A stretch of 29,888 nt of DNA from the IMG/VR virus record IMGVR_UViG_3300044949_002752, positions 1-29,888 of that record. One strand, written 5' to 3'. Position numbers and translations under genes: made by a program. The stretch comes from a virus. A model generated the notes under the pieces. It was not told where the DNA came from. It saw only the letters and a program-made list of their open reading frames with translations, and ran no database searches. Positions 1-7,030 of this stretch are shown here, in pieces; positions within the stretch are counted from its first letter, which is position 1, and every line of letters begins with the position of its first letter.

Positions 1-22
1 CCGCTACCCAGTTTTCGCAAGG

Positions 23-1069
23 CTAATACCCCCGAAAGAGCGGCGGCATAACGGCGTGCATCATTCCGCCCCAAAGACCCAAATCTTGGAGCTTGTGTTG
101 TGCTTCGGGAGTCAGGCCAGCCAGCGCCGAAAGAGTGCGCCCAGCGATGTTCGCGGTTGCAAGCCCGACGCCAGCCGAGGCAAAACCTCGAACCACGTCG
201 ATTGGGCGAATGATTGGCGACTGTAGTCCTGTGCTGATACCGCTCATTAGCCCGGTGGCCGCAGCGGCGATCGGGGGCGGGGTGTGCTGCCCAAACGGGC
301 CGTACGGGTTGATCATCCCCTTCTGCACGTCTCGCCACATGGTTGTATTGAACTGGGGCACCGAAATCGTCGGCTGGTGCATACCCACGGCGTCTGGAAC
401 CATTGGGTTGGCAGGGTTAAAGCCGTAGTTGGTGACGTAGCTCTCTTTCTCGAACGGATACACAACGGGAGTGTCGTTCTTGGTAACGAGGCTCTTCAGA
501 TATGGCTGCTTCAAAGCTTGCGCAGTGGCATAGGCGTTCAGGGCGCCCACACCCAGGCCAGTTCCGGCGCCAAGGAGGCCCAGCGTCTTGCGCAACCGAC
601 CGCGGCGCATGTACCGCTCCGGAAACAGCTGCTCGGCCAGGGCGCCGGTGCCGTAGCCCAGGCCGCCCAGAAGCAGGCTCGAGACGATGCCGTTGGAGAG
701 CGGCGTCGGGCCGCCCAGAGCTTTATTGCCCAGCTCAAAAACCTGTTTGATGCCGGGAATGGCCGATTGCTTGATCAGAATGTCTTCGGGCGGAAACTCT
801 CCGCTGAGAATGCGGCGTGTGCAGCCATAGTCGGTCAGATGCTCCCGATAGGTCGCCGCCTGTTTTTCCGGAATAGGCTGCGCCGACCAGAGCGTGACAA
901 CGTTCGCCTCGGGCATCCACGTTGCAGAGACAAACGACAGAATATCCGCAGCCAGCGCGGCTTTTTCGTGGGCAACGCGAACCCGGGCCGCCGCAGGTAG
1001 CAGTTCTGCCACCCGCGCGGGGACTACCTCCCACCGATAGATATCTTTGGCTGCCGTCATCGTTGTCAC
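23..1069 (-). CDS. Ala/Gly-rich putative virion-associated protein
   Basis: I do not recognise a family for this 348-residue protein. The N-terminal 120 residues are mixed and charged. After that come glycine/alanine-rich hydrophobic stretches at about residues 127-147, 162-184, 267-286 and 295-320, which could insert in a membrane or pack inside the virion. The style resembles the Ala/Gly-rich proteins encoded at 13645-14844, 16634-17317, 17342-17977 and 18000-18659. The listed start is a GTG that overlaps the TGA of the upstream 35-residue gene (GTGA), which suggests translational coupling; an ATG three codons later, at 1060, is an alternative. Codons 8-11 (Lys-Asp-Ile-Tyr) contain one copy of the recurring AGATATCT palindrome. 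A structural or internal virion role is inference from the similar proteins and the neighbourhood. Confidence 0.8.
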   Translation of the reverse strand: MTTMTAAKDIYRWEVVPARVAELLPAAARVRVAHEKAALAADILSFVSATWMPEANVVTLWSAQPIPEKQAATYREHLTDYGCTRRILSGEFPPEDILIKQSAIPGIKQVFELGNKALGGPTPLSNGIVSSLLLGGLGYGTGALAEQLFPERYMRRGRLRKTLGLLGAGTGLGVGALNAYATAQALKQPYLKSLVTKNDTPVVYPFEKESYVTNYGFNPANPMVPDAVGMHQPTISVPQFNTTMWRDVQKGMINPYGPFGQHTPPPIAAAATGLMSGISTGLQSPIIRPIDVVRGFASAGVGLATANIAGRTLSALAGLTPEAQHKLQDLGLWGGMMHAVMPPLFRGY

Positions 1070-1173
1070 TGCCGGATAAATAACACCAAGCCGCCTGCAA
1101 GCAGCGCGGCCAGCGCGATCATGGTGTAGATAAAGCGCGCGATCGGGTCTGTAGTGCGCTTGCGTGTTCTCAT
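1066..1173 (-). CDS. 35-residue single-pass membrane protein
   Basis: This very short frame encodes a basic N-terminus (five Arg/Lys in the first 13 residues) followed by one hydrophobic segment at about residues 14-33. That fits a single-pass membrane peptide with a cytoplasmic N-terminus. Its ATG overlaps the TGA of the upstream 89-residue membrane protein by four bases, and its own TGA overlaps the GTG of the next gene. It is therefore coupled on both sides in a run of small membrane genes. No function can be assigned. A role in lysis or membrane remodelling is possible only by position. Confidence 0.65.
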   Translation of the reverse strand: MRTRKRTTDPIARFIYTMIALAALLAGGLVLFIRQ

Positions 1174-1439
1174 CGGAAAGCGGCCCTTACCAGGCGAACT
1201 AGGCCGCGAATTGCGACATAGCCCCAGAGTACCAAACCGGACAGGGCCAGAAAGACCATCACCGGTACAGTAAACAAAGCCGCGCCGAGCTTTTGCTTAT
1301 CAATCTGCCGCAGGAGCAGCCAGGCCTTGAGCCAGGCAGCGCGGGCAGGGTTGGCCACGTCGTCGGGATTAACCGGCGCTGGCGCAGGCGGCGTGACCGG
1401 GTCGTCAGGCCTTCTGGGCTTCCAAGGGAACCAAGGCAT
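1170..1439 (-). CDS. Small proline-rich membrane protein
   Basis: The product is 89 residues. Residues 1-27 are rich in proline and tryptophan, an amphipathic stretch follows, and one clear transmembrane segment lies at about residues 53-76, with a basic C-terminal tail. The ATG at 1439 is preceded by AGGA about 11 bases upstream and directly follows the stop codon of the upstream gene. A longer reading with extra N-terminal residues would overlap that gene and has no better ribosome site. The stop overlaps the next start by ATGA. The family is unknown. The context is a chain of small membrane proteins between a holin candidate and an Ala/Gly-rich protein. Confidence 0.75.
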   Translation of the reverse strand: MPWFPWKPRRPDDPVTPPAPAPVNPDDVANPARAAWLKAWLLLRQIDKQKLGAALFTVPVMVFLALSGLVLWGYVAIRGLVRLVRAAFR

Positions 1440-1441
1440 CT

Positions 1442-2569
1442 TTATTTCTTTCCTGTGGGAAACTGCGCCAGCACGTCGTCGCCATAGCGGGCGATCACCT
1501 GGTCGATCAGGTTGGGGCGCTCGGTCTGGCCGCGGATGGCTTTTAGCGCGAGCTGGTGCCGGTACCGCGGGTCGAGCTGCGACCGCCACATCTTGTGATT
1601 CCGGTCGCTGTCGCGAATAAAGTCGCCGCGGCGCTTGGCTTCGGTGAGCTGGCTTTTGATGTTCTCGAAGACCGGCTTGCTGGGGTCGTAGGGAATCGGC
1701 TTTTGGATAGCCAGTGGGTCGAGCATTTGACGGCTCTGGTCGAGGTAGACGCTCCCGGCGCCCTTCTCTATTTGCTCGACCTTTTTGTAGTAGGCCGGGT
1801 CTTCGGACAGGTGATCCTTGGCAATTTCTTCGGCGATTTCTGCATTGTCCGTGTGCTCGCGCTCATGCTGCTTGCCTTCTGCCAAGGCCTCCTGGGGAAA
1901 CTCGCTATCGGGCTTATGGTCTGCCTCGCCGCCAGGCAAGACGTCGTGCACTTTTTCAGCTGCAGCTTTTAGCTCACCGCGGCTGCCGTCGACCTTAGCA
2001 ATCTCGTTGGCGCCCAGCACGTTCTTGCGCCGCACCGCCACCGTAATGTGAAACTGGTGGTCGCCGTTCGGCAGCGCTGACAGGCCATAGCTCTTGCGCA
2101 GCGCGGCCAGCTCAGGACTCGCGACCTGAATCGCCCAAACGCGGCTGATGCCGTTGACGTTCTTAGGCGTGATCTCTTTGACCGGACCTAGCGCGTAATG
2201 AAAGTTGTGACCGCGCTCGTTGATCTTGTCCTTGTTGATCTGCTCGACTTCTTCGGCGGTCATCACCGAAATGTGGGCATTGAGCAGGTCGGGCTTCACG
2301 TCCGGCACATTCATGGTTCCAGCCAGCGGCAGCTCGACGCCCGGCGCGGTCATGGCGTCGAACACGCCGCGCACCAGGGCGTTTGGCACAGACAGGAGCA
2401 GCCAGCCGCTCTTAGAAACGTACAGCCGCCCGGCCAGGTAATGGTTCGTGCCGTTGGCGGATCCGGTCTTCGAGAGCCAGGCGGCTGTGTTCCCGGCAAC
2501 GTAAGCCGGGTGGAGCTTGACCGCCGCCGGGTCCCACGCCAAAGGGTCAAGAATAGAAAAGCCGTCCAT
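1442..2569 (-). CDS. Candidate 2H phosphoesterase-domain protein
   Basis: The product is 375 residues. Two short motifs, His-Ile-Ser at residues 99-101 (inside LNAHISVM) and His-Ile-Thr at 174-176 (inside FHITVAV), are 75 residues apart, and each lies in a beta-strand-like hydrophobic context. A pair of HxT/S motifs at roughly this spacing is the signature of the 2H phosphoesterase superfamily, which includes RNA ligase-type enzymes and the phage anti-CBASS nuclease Acb1. The C-terminal half (about 200-375) is charged, probably helical, and unassigned. The protein is much longer than Acb1, so any anti-defence role is inference. It sits between the PAS membrane protein and small membrane genes, with 10 bases separating it from the former. 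Confidence 0.8.
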   Translation of the reverse strand: MDGFSILDPLAWDPAAVKLHPAYVAGNTAAWLSKTGSANGTNHYLAGRLYVSKSGWLLLSVPNALVRGVFDAMTAPGVELPLAGTMNVPDVKPDLLNAHISVMTAEEVEQINKDKINERGHNFHYALGPVKEITPKNVNGISRVWAIQVASPELAALRKSYGLSALPNGDHQFHITVAVRRKNVLGANEIAKVDGSRGELKAAAEKVHDVLPGGEADHKPDSEFPQEALAEGKQHEREHTDNAEIAEEIAKDHLSEDPAYYKKVEQIEKGAGSVYLDQSRQMLDPLAIQKPIPYDPSKPVFENIKSQLTEAKRRGDFIRDSDRNHKMWRSQLDPRYRHQLALKAIRGQTERPNLIDQVIARYGDDVLAQFPTGKK

Positions 2570-2579
2570 GGCCGATACC

Positions 2580-3143
2580 TCAGTTCAGATTTGAAGGAGG
2601 CACGACAGACAGGTCGCCCGATTTTGCGGGCTGTTTGGCATCGGGTTGAGGCACAGCGACAGGCGTAATGTAGGCAAAAAACTGCGGCCCGCCAAAGTGA
2701 AGAACGCTGCCAACGCTGACCAGGCAAAGAATCGTCGCGCCGTCTTTGCGAGTGACCGGATAGATATTTCGGTACGCAATGCCCTCAATCCCTCGGGTCG
2801 TCTTGTCTTTAGCGCGATCAAGACCTTGGCGGTGTCGGTCTTGGAGATAGTCGGGAATGATCTGCGCCAGACCGTGCTCAACTAGGTCGCGCTCAGAAAA
2901 CCCGGTAATCACGCGGACGGCATCGTTGGCGAAGAGTACCTTGCCTTTTCGGTCGCAGACGATCACGCCGTCAGACGAATAGTTGATAACTTTGATAATT
3001 TCGCTCTGGTGCGCCTCCAGCTGCGCGACATACTGCCAGAGCAGTACCGCGCACACGATCGACGCCGTAAAAGCCCACCAAGCGGCAAGGTTTCGCTTTT
3101 TTCCCGCGGGCTCTTCGAGCAGCATGGCGTTAAAAAAAGTCAT
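2580..3143 (-). CDS. Membrane-anchored PAS domain protein
   Basis: The 187-residue product has a charged N-terminus, one transmembrane segment at about residues 21-38, a short helical linker, and a single PAS domain at about 48-162. The PAS core is plain: SSDGVIVCDRKGKVLFAND, then an F-helix-like ITGFSERDLVEHGL, then a hinge and the strands around RKDGATILCLVSVGSV. A proline-rich tail follows. There is no kinase, cyclase or other output domain, which is unusual. PAS domains sense small molecules, redox state or light, or mediate dimerisation; nothing here identifies a ligand. The ATG at 3143 is set by a four-base ATGA overlap with the upstream 49-residue gene. The neighbours are small membrane proteins, including a holin candidate. 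Confidence 0.87.
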   Translation of the reverse strand: MTFFNAMLLEEPAGKKRNLAAWWAFTASIVCAVLLWQYVAQLEAHQSEIIKVINYSSDGVIVCDRKGKVLFANDAVRVITGFSERDLVEHGLAQIIPDYLQDRHRQGLDRAKDKTTRGIEGIAYRNIYPVTRKDGATILCLVSVGSVLHFGGPQFFAYITPVAVPQPDAKQPAKSGDLSVVPPSNLN

Positions 3144-3289
3144 GGATGCACGCTTTGTGCCGATTCGGTGGCCATGGCGGTATGCGCGCTCACCAGGGCC
3201 GTGGCCGAGGAAAGCAGGGCCAGAGACCACAGAACCACAGCACACCAGGCGGCAGCGCTCAGGGTAACGCGAAGTTTACGGTCAGTCAT
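3140..3289 (-). CDS. 49-residue membrane or exported peptide
   Basis: This short frame encodes a basic start (MTDRKLR), a hydrophobic segment at about residues 8-33 and a small polar tail. It could be a signal-anchor protein or a secreted peptide. An AGGAG ribosome site lies about ten bases upstream of the ATG. The ATG overlaps the end of the holin-candidate gene by eight bases, and the TGA overlaps the ATG of the PAS gene. These overlaps support translation. No family is recognised. Position between a holin candidate and a PAS protein suggests a lysis or membrane role, but nothing in the sequence shows it. Confidence 0.65.
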   Translation of the reverse strand: MTDRKLRVTLSAAAWCAVVLWSLALLSSATALVSAHTAMATESAQSVHP

Positions 3290-3620
3290 CCTCGTTGCTC
3301 CTATTGTGCTCGTGCGTGATTTTTACCTTAATTCCAGCGCCCGACAGAATAGACCAGCCCACGTCAGTGATCGCCGAACCGCTCATTCCGGCGAACACGC
3401 AGATACCAATTAGACCGTAAATATTCTCTGCATTTCGATAGTGTTGATACCAGAGCAGAGAAATAGCTAGGCCAAGGCAGCCAGCGTTAAGCATAGCGCT
3501 AAACAGCCCCAGCCGGGACATTCTACGAGAAAACCGGAGGTATGTAGCTAGTCCGGCAAAAGACGAAACCCCGAACGCGCTGAGAAACACCCAGAGCGGA
3601 TGAGTAACGTCAAAAAACAT
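3282..3620 (-). CDS. Small multi-pass membrane protein, candidate holin
   Basis: The product is 112 residues with three probable membrane segments (about residues 7-29, 36-57 and 66-90) and a charged C-terminal tail (HEHNRSNEDD). This size and topology fit a class I-type holin, though no endolysin is visible in the window and many other phage membrane proteins look alike. The ATG at 3620 has a GGGAG ribosome site nine bases upstream; an upstream extension of 45 codons lacks one and runs through intergenic-looking sequence. A variant of the recurring AAAGATATC element lies 15-30 bases upstream of the start (3635-3650). It heads the run of coupled genes that ends at position 23. Confidence 0.75.
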   Translation of the reverse strand: MFFDVTHPLWVFLSAFGVSSFAGLATYLRFSRRMSRLGLFSAMLNAGCLGLAISLLWYQHYRNAENIYGLIGICVFAGMSGSAITDVGWSILSGAGIKVKITHEHNRSNEDD

Positions 3621-3983
3621 CCCACTGGCTCCCTGCGCAAAGATAAATCGATGTGTGTACCGCAAGCCCCTGGGATCCCCTACCCACAGGTCCGACCTCA
3701 GCAAGCTGAAGTAATGCGGTGACTTACAAAGGCATAAATTCGCCCCGTGTGGCATTCACCGCGCCTCCGACCGTGTTCACGTCATGCTCTGACCACGGAT
3801 CCAGCTACCCCAGGTGCATCCATGCAGCCCGAAATAGCACCTAACCAGTCGGCCACCACGACCAACTCACGGTATTTGCGTGCTTTCGCCCGCAAACACT
3901 AATTTATCACGTCCCGCTGGACGGGCGCAAAAACAGGTTGTCAAAGAGCACTACAACTGGACACCATTACAAATAACGCAGCC
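3621..3983. other. Non-coding gap of about 360 bases
   Basis: I see no convincing gene here on either strand. On the minus strand the gap contains a perfect TTGACA (3938-3943) with no matching -10 box at normal spacing, a short hairpin around CGTCC/GGACG near 3916-3929, and, at 3635-3650, GCGCAAAGATAAATCG, which resembles half of the palindrome found at 10376-10395. The gap separates the glycosyltransferase gene from the membrane-protein run and is the longest gene-free stretch in the window, so it is the likeliest place for the promoter of that run. No tRNA fold was found by eye. Confidence 0.5.
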
Positions 3984-4005
3984 GCGGGGAACTGCATAGC
4001 CCCGC
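3984..4005 (-). terminator. Hairpin after the GT25 gene
   Basis: On the minus strand GCGGGG, a ten-base loop and CCCCGC form a six-base-pair GC stem starting ten bases after the TGA of the glycosyltransferase gene. The bases that follow (GGCTGCGTTATTTG) are only weakly T-rich, so this is a plausible but not textbook intrinsic terminator. It marks the end of the 8062-4016 gene group. Confidence 0.4.
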
Positions 4006-4015
4006 AAACGCTGTT

Positions 4016-4645
4016 TCAGCGGCAATACCGCGCGCGCTGCTGCCGCCAAAAATCAAGCTGCGCTGTGCCGGGGATATCCGTGTCGTCGCCGCGCTGAAAA
4101 ACCAATGCGTGCGCAACTGGTACGCCGTAAACTTGGCCGCCTGCTTCACTAAATACGCCGGACATGTAGTAATCAACTGGCTGATCGTGCTTTTTTTCAA
4201 GCGCAAGCAACTTTTCACAGCCGCGCGCGTTGACGACGTAACCGTGGCTGCCCCACATATTGCCGGTAATCCGAACTAAATGCTCGCTGACATGAGTCAC
4301 GCGCGCCCGCGTTGAGTGCAGGTGCCACAAATCCCAGTCTGTAGGTAATTCAGCGGCGGTCGTGGCGAAAATAGACGCAAAGTCAGCCGGAAACACGACA
4401 TCGTCTTCAAAAACGGCCATCAACTCTAATTTTTCGACCAGGCAATGCCGCCAGAGCGCCTTGTGACTGTCTAAACAACCAGCGTGTCCAAGTGCTAGCG
4501 GTGGGTAGGGAGATTTGTCGTACAAAATAGCGGACCAGCGCTTTACCGGCCAGCAAACCCGCGCAAACTCTGCTTTTGCCAGCTTCCAACGATCTGCGCG
4601 CGCGTCTAAATTGACACAAAAAGCCGAAAGCTGCTGGTAATTCAC
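4016..4645 (-). CDS. Glycosyltransferase family 25 (LPS-type)
   Basis: The 209-residue product matches the glycosyltransferase 25 family, whose members add sugars such as galactose to lipopolysaccharide or proteins. It has the N-terminal FCVNLDARADRW (about residues 9-20), which matches the family's INLD-x-R-x-R start. It also has FEDDVVF with the acidic EDD at 80-82, typical of the nucleotide-sugar/metal site, and GSHGYVVN and DYYM further on. Length is near that of a compact family domain. The start is a GTG at 4645 just after the stop of the HAD gene (two-base gap), so the two are probably coupled. Acceptor and donor sugars cannot be read from sequence. Third positions look less GC-biased than in the structural genes, hinting at a separate origin. 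Confidence 0.88.
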   Translation of the reverse strand: MNYQQLSAFCVNLDARADRWKLAKAEFARVCWPVKRWSAILYDKSPYPPLALGHAGCLDSHKALWRHCLVEKLELMAVFEDDVVFPADFASIFATTAAELPTDWDLWHLHSTRARVTHVSEHLVRITGNMWGSHGYVVNARGCEKLLALEKKHDQPVDYYMSGVFSEAGGQVYGVPVAHALVFQRGDDTDIPGTAQLDFWRQQRARYCR

Positions 4646-4647
4646 GC

Positions 4648-5943
4648 TTATTCTTTCGGTTCGATAATCGGATGATGCGCTTGGTGCTGACGAATTAGCT
4701 CGCGCGGAGCGTGTCGCCGCACCTGCTGAAACACCTGCGTCATCAGCGCGTCGGTTGGCAGCCCCGGCGGTCGAAAAATGTGCCGCAAGAGACAGTCCAC
4801 CGCGGCGTGACTTGCCTGTGCGGCTTTTTTGTCGTATTCCAGCGGCGCGCGCACAGGCTGCCCATTACGAACATCAATCACACGACCGTGGACGTCGTAG
4901 TTGAGCACCTCTAGCTCGGTGCCGATAAATTCGAGCGAATACAGCGCCGGTGAAAACGCCGCAAGCCGACGCGGCATAGCGCAGTAGACGTAAGGCAACG
5001 AGAGCTGCGTTGCGTCACTGAATTCTCTAACGCTCTTGCCAGTTCCCTGTAAATCGACAAACAGCGGCCGAGGGCGAGACAACGCTGCCTGCGTGTAGGC
5101 AATGAACTCCGCAGACGGTTGCGTGTATGTCTGACGGCTGGCGTAAAACGTTTCGGCAGAAATGTCCGGATACAGCGCCGCAAAAACGCGCTGCAGCAAA
5201 CACGTATCTCGAGACAGGAACCAAACGTGTTTGTGATTGTGCTCCAGCACGTACTGTTTCAATCTGGCAGCGCAAAGAAGCAAAAAAGGAATGTTGTACT
5301 GCGCTTGTTTTTGCCACACAGACCACGCAGGCGCCGGGCGGCGATACGGATTCTGCAGCCGCACACAGCGCGATAGGCCCGCTACATCCCAATGCCCGGC
5401 CGTGCTCAGTGTTTTTTCAATTCCAGTTGCGTCACCGGCCCGATAATTTACAGCGGAGAACCCAAAACGCCGCGCCTGGTCGTAATCGGCGTGGCGATTA
5501 TCGCCGGTGTGCGTCGCGGGTTTTCGCGCAGCGCGCCGCAAATTTTTCCAGACCGTGCCGTGATGCTTGCCGCCATACGTCGCAATGACGTCTACGGCGG
5601 GCAGCGCAATACGGTCTGCTAACGCCCGAATTTGCTGTGCGTCAAAATACGTGTCCGTGATAACCAGGTCGTTCTCTTTGACGGCTTGCACGTTCTCGAC
5701 AATCGGAAAAGCGAGCCGCCGCTCCCACTCCCACTCGGCGGCTTGCAACTCGTCAACACGCTCTTGCGGCCAGTTTGTGAGCTGGCGAAGCGCCTGGTAA
5801 ATCCCTGCAAATGTTTTGTCGCTCTTCTGCTCAGCCTGCTGGCGTAAGTTTTTAAACTCTTCTCCGCCCAACAGCTCAAAAACGCGCCACGGCTCGCCGC
5901 AAGCCCGACCAAGGAGCGTGTCAAAAAAATCCCAGCTGCGCAT
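4648..5943 (-). CDS. HAD-superfamily hydrolase, polysaccharide-associated type
   Basis: The 431-residue product begins with a HAD motif I, WDFFDTLL (Asp5 and Asp8). The second motif is ITDTYFD near residue 95, the lysine region is GGKHHGTVWKNL near 125-136, and the acidic motif is HTGDNRHADYDQARR near 145-160. These together define an intact haloacid dehalogenase-type core. The C-terminal half (about 215-431) contains WFLSRDTCLLQ and YASRQTY, as in predicted HAD hydrolases found in bacterial capsule and LPS gene clusters, where the C-terminal part is of unknown function. It lies between a GH130-like gene and a GT25 gene, which supports a glycan role. The substrate is unknown. The start ATG at 5943 has a weak ribosome site inside a hairpin. 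Confidence 0.85.
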   Translation of the reverse strand: MRSWDFFDTLLGRACGEPWRVFELLGGEEFKNLRQQAEQKSDKTFAGIYQALRQLTNWPQERVDELQAAEWEWERRLAFPIVENVQAVKENDLVITDTYFDAQQIRALADRIALPAVDVIATYGGKHHGTVWKNLRRAARKPATHTGDNRHADYDQARRFGFSAVNYRAGDATGIEKTLSTAGHWDVAGLSRCVRLQNPYRRPAPAWSVWQKQAQYNIPFLLLCAARLKQYVLEHNHKHVWFLSRDTCLLQRVFAALYPDISAETFYASRQTYTQPSAEFIAYTQAALSRPRPLFVDLQGTGKSVREFSDATQLSLPYVYCAMPRRLAAFSPALYSLEFIGTELEVLNYDVHGRVIDVRNGQPVRAPLEYDKKAAQASHAAVDCLLRHIFRPPGLPTDALMTQVFQQVRRHAPRELIRQHQAHHPIIEPKE

Positions 5944-5946
5944 AAG

Positions 5947-5974
5947 TAAATCCGGAGCGTAGTGTGCGGATTTA
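5947..5974 (-). promoter_or_regulatory. Hairpin overlapping the HAD gene ribosome site
   Basis: An eight-base-pair inverted repeat (TAAATCCG with CGGATTTA, twelve-base loop) lies directly upstream of the ATG at 5943. The only SD-like bases (CCGGAT) are in its 3' arm. If it folds in the mRNA it would limit initiation. It could also be the remains of a promoter, since AT-rich TTAAAATAAAT lies just upstream. Confidence 0.35.
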
Positions 5975-6001
5975 TTTTAACGCAGGAAACCGCAAAACTG
6001 G

Positions 6002-7027
6002 TCAGACCGCCCGCATGATATTCATGACATCCGGCAACCTAACCTGCGCGATCCAGCAGGTTAGATCGTGATGCCCGAACGAAACGAAAAGGTTTCCGTC
6101 CTTGTGAACCAACCCGGCGGCAAACTCGACGCTAAACGGCGTTAAAAAGTGAAACGGCGGAGAAACGGCCGCCACGCAAAACGGCGCGCGCCGATATAAG
6201 ACAAAGCGGTGGAAGTACGCGCGGCTATAACAATGCTGGCGCGACAACGCGTTTGGAACGTGTAACACTGTTTCATGGACAACACCGATTGCGTAGTCTT
6301 CATTGATATTGACAATTTGCGTGCTGCCGCGGGAAAGACGCAACGTTGGCGGCGTGTTTTGCGGCGAATAATAGACGAGTTTCTTTGTGCCTGGGGCAAT
6401 CGTGCCGCGCAGCGTGTTATGCGGCGTGTATAGCCAATCAAGCCCGCCTTCGATGGGCATCCAGTTTTTTTCATGCTGCTCAACGCGCCCTGGCAAAATT
6501 GTCAGGTCCGTCCACGTAAAATTGTCGTCAAACGACATCAACCCCATACGAATCCAAATCTTGTCATCAACAAAGCACGCTGGCGAGTCTGAAAACGATG
6601 CGGTTCCAAACCATCGCCCGTGCGCGCGAAAGAGCCGCATGTCTTCGGGGCCAAACGTCGAGTAGTGGTGAATGCGCGTCTCTCGCACTAACGGCCGCAC
6701 ATACTGGACGGCGGTCACCTCCATCTGATCACTCAGCGAGGCAATGACGACCTCGGAGTGCGTCGTAAAACTTTTAAGCACCGGCCACGATGAGTAGCGC
6801 GCCGCGCAATAATAGCCGCCCGCCGGATTGATAACGATGCTTGGATTTTTGAACGTCCAGCCCGGCGATCGCGGCGTCAGGTGCACCGGGTAGAAATCGC
6901 AGCCGAGTAACCTATCTAAGCTATCGGTGTTCTGCGCTAGCTCGAGATGCAGCCCGCCCGTGTCCGGCGAATCTTCCGGCAACGCGTACAGCCTGCGCTC
7001 AATATCTGCCGCTACAGCGTTGAACAT
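6002..7027 (-). CDS. GH130/GH43-like five-bladed beta-propeller protein
   Basis: The 341-residue product has the features of the beta-propeller fold shared by GH130 glycoside phosphorylases and GH43-type enzymes. These are FKNPSIVINPAGGYYCAAR (substrate-site strand), FGPEDMRLF (blade with an acidic pair), EKNWMPI, GVVHETV, YSRAYFHRFVLYR, VEFAAGLVHKDGNLFVSFG and the terminal GHHDLTCWIAQV. The last two match a pattern seen in propeller proteins encoded next to glycosyltransferases. Such proteins cleave or phosphorolyse beta-mannosides or related sugars, but the activity here is not provable from sequence. It is followed by the HAD hydrolase (58-base gap) and preceded by the actin-like gene (3-base gap). 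Confidence 0.82.
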   Translation of the reverse strand: MFNAVAADIERRLYALPEDSPDTGGLHLELAQNTDSLDRLLGCDFYPVHLTPRSPGWTFKNPSIVINPAGGYYCAARYSSWPVLKSFTTHSEVVIASLSDQMEVTAVQYVRPLVRETRIHHYSTFGPEDMRLFRAHGRWFGTASFSDSPACFVDDKIWIRMGLMSFDDNFTWTDLTILPGRVEQHEKNWMPIEGGLDWLYTPHNTLRGTIAPGTKKLVYYSPQNTPPTLRLSRGSTQIVNINEDYAIGVVHETVLHVPNALSRQHCYSRAYFHRFVLYRRAPFCVAAVSPPFHFLTPFSVEFAAGLVHKDGNLFVSFGHHDLTCWIAQVRLPDVMNIMRAV

Positions 7028-7030
7028 TGT

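Noticed and set aside
2757-2770. GATAGATATTT resemblance to the recurring element inside the PAS gene
   Set aside because: It is imperfect, mid-gene and away from any start, so it was not counted among the copies.
3621-3755. Upstream extension of the holin candidate by 45 codons
   Set aside because: The extension lacks a ribosome site and has no membrane character, whereas the ATG at 3620 has GGGAG at normal spacing.
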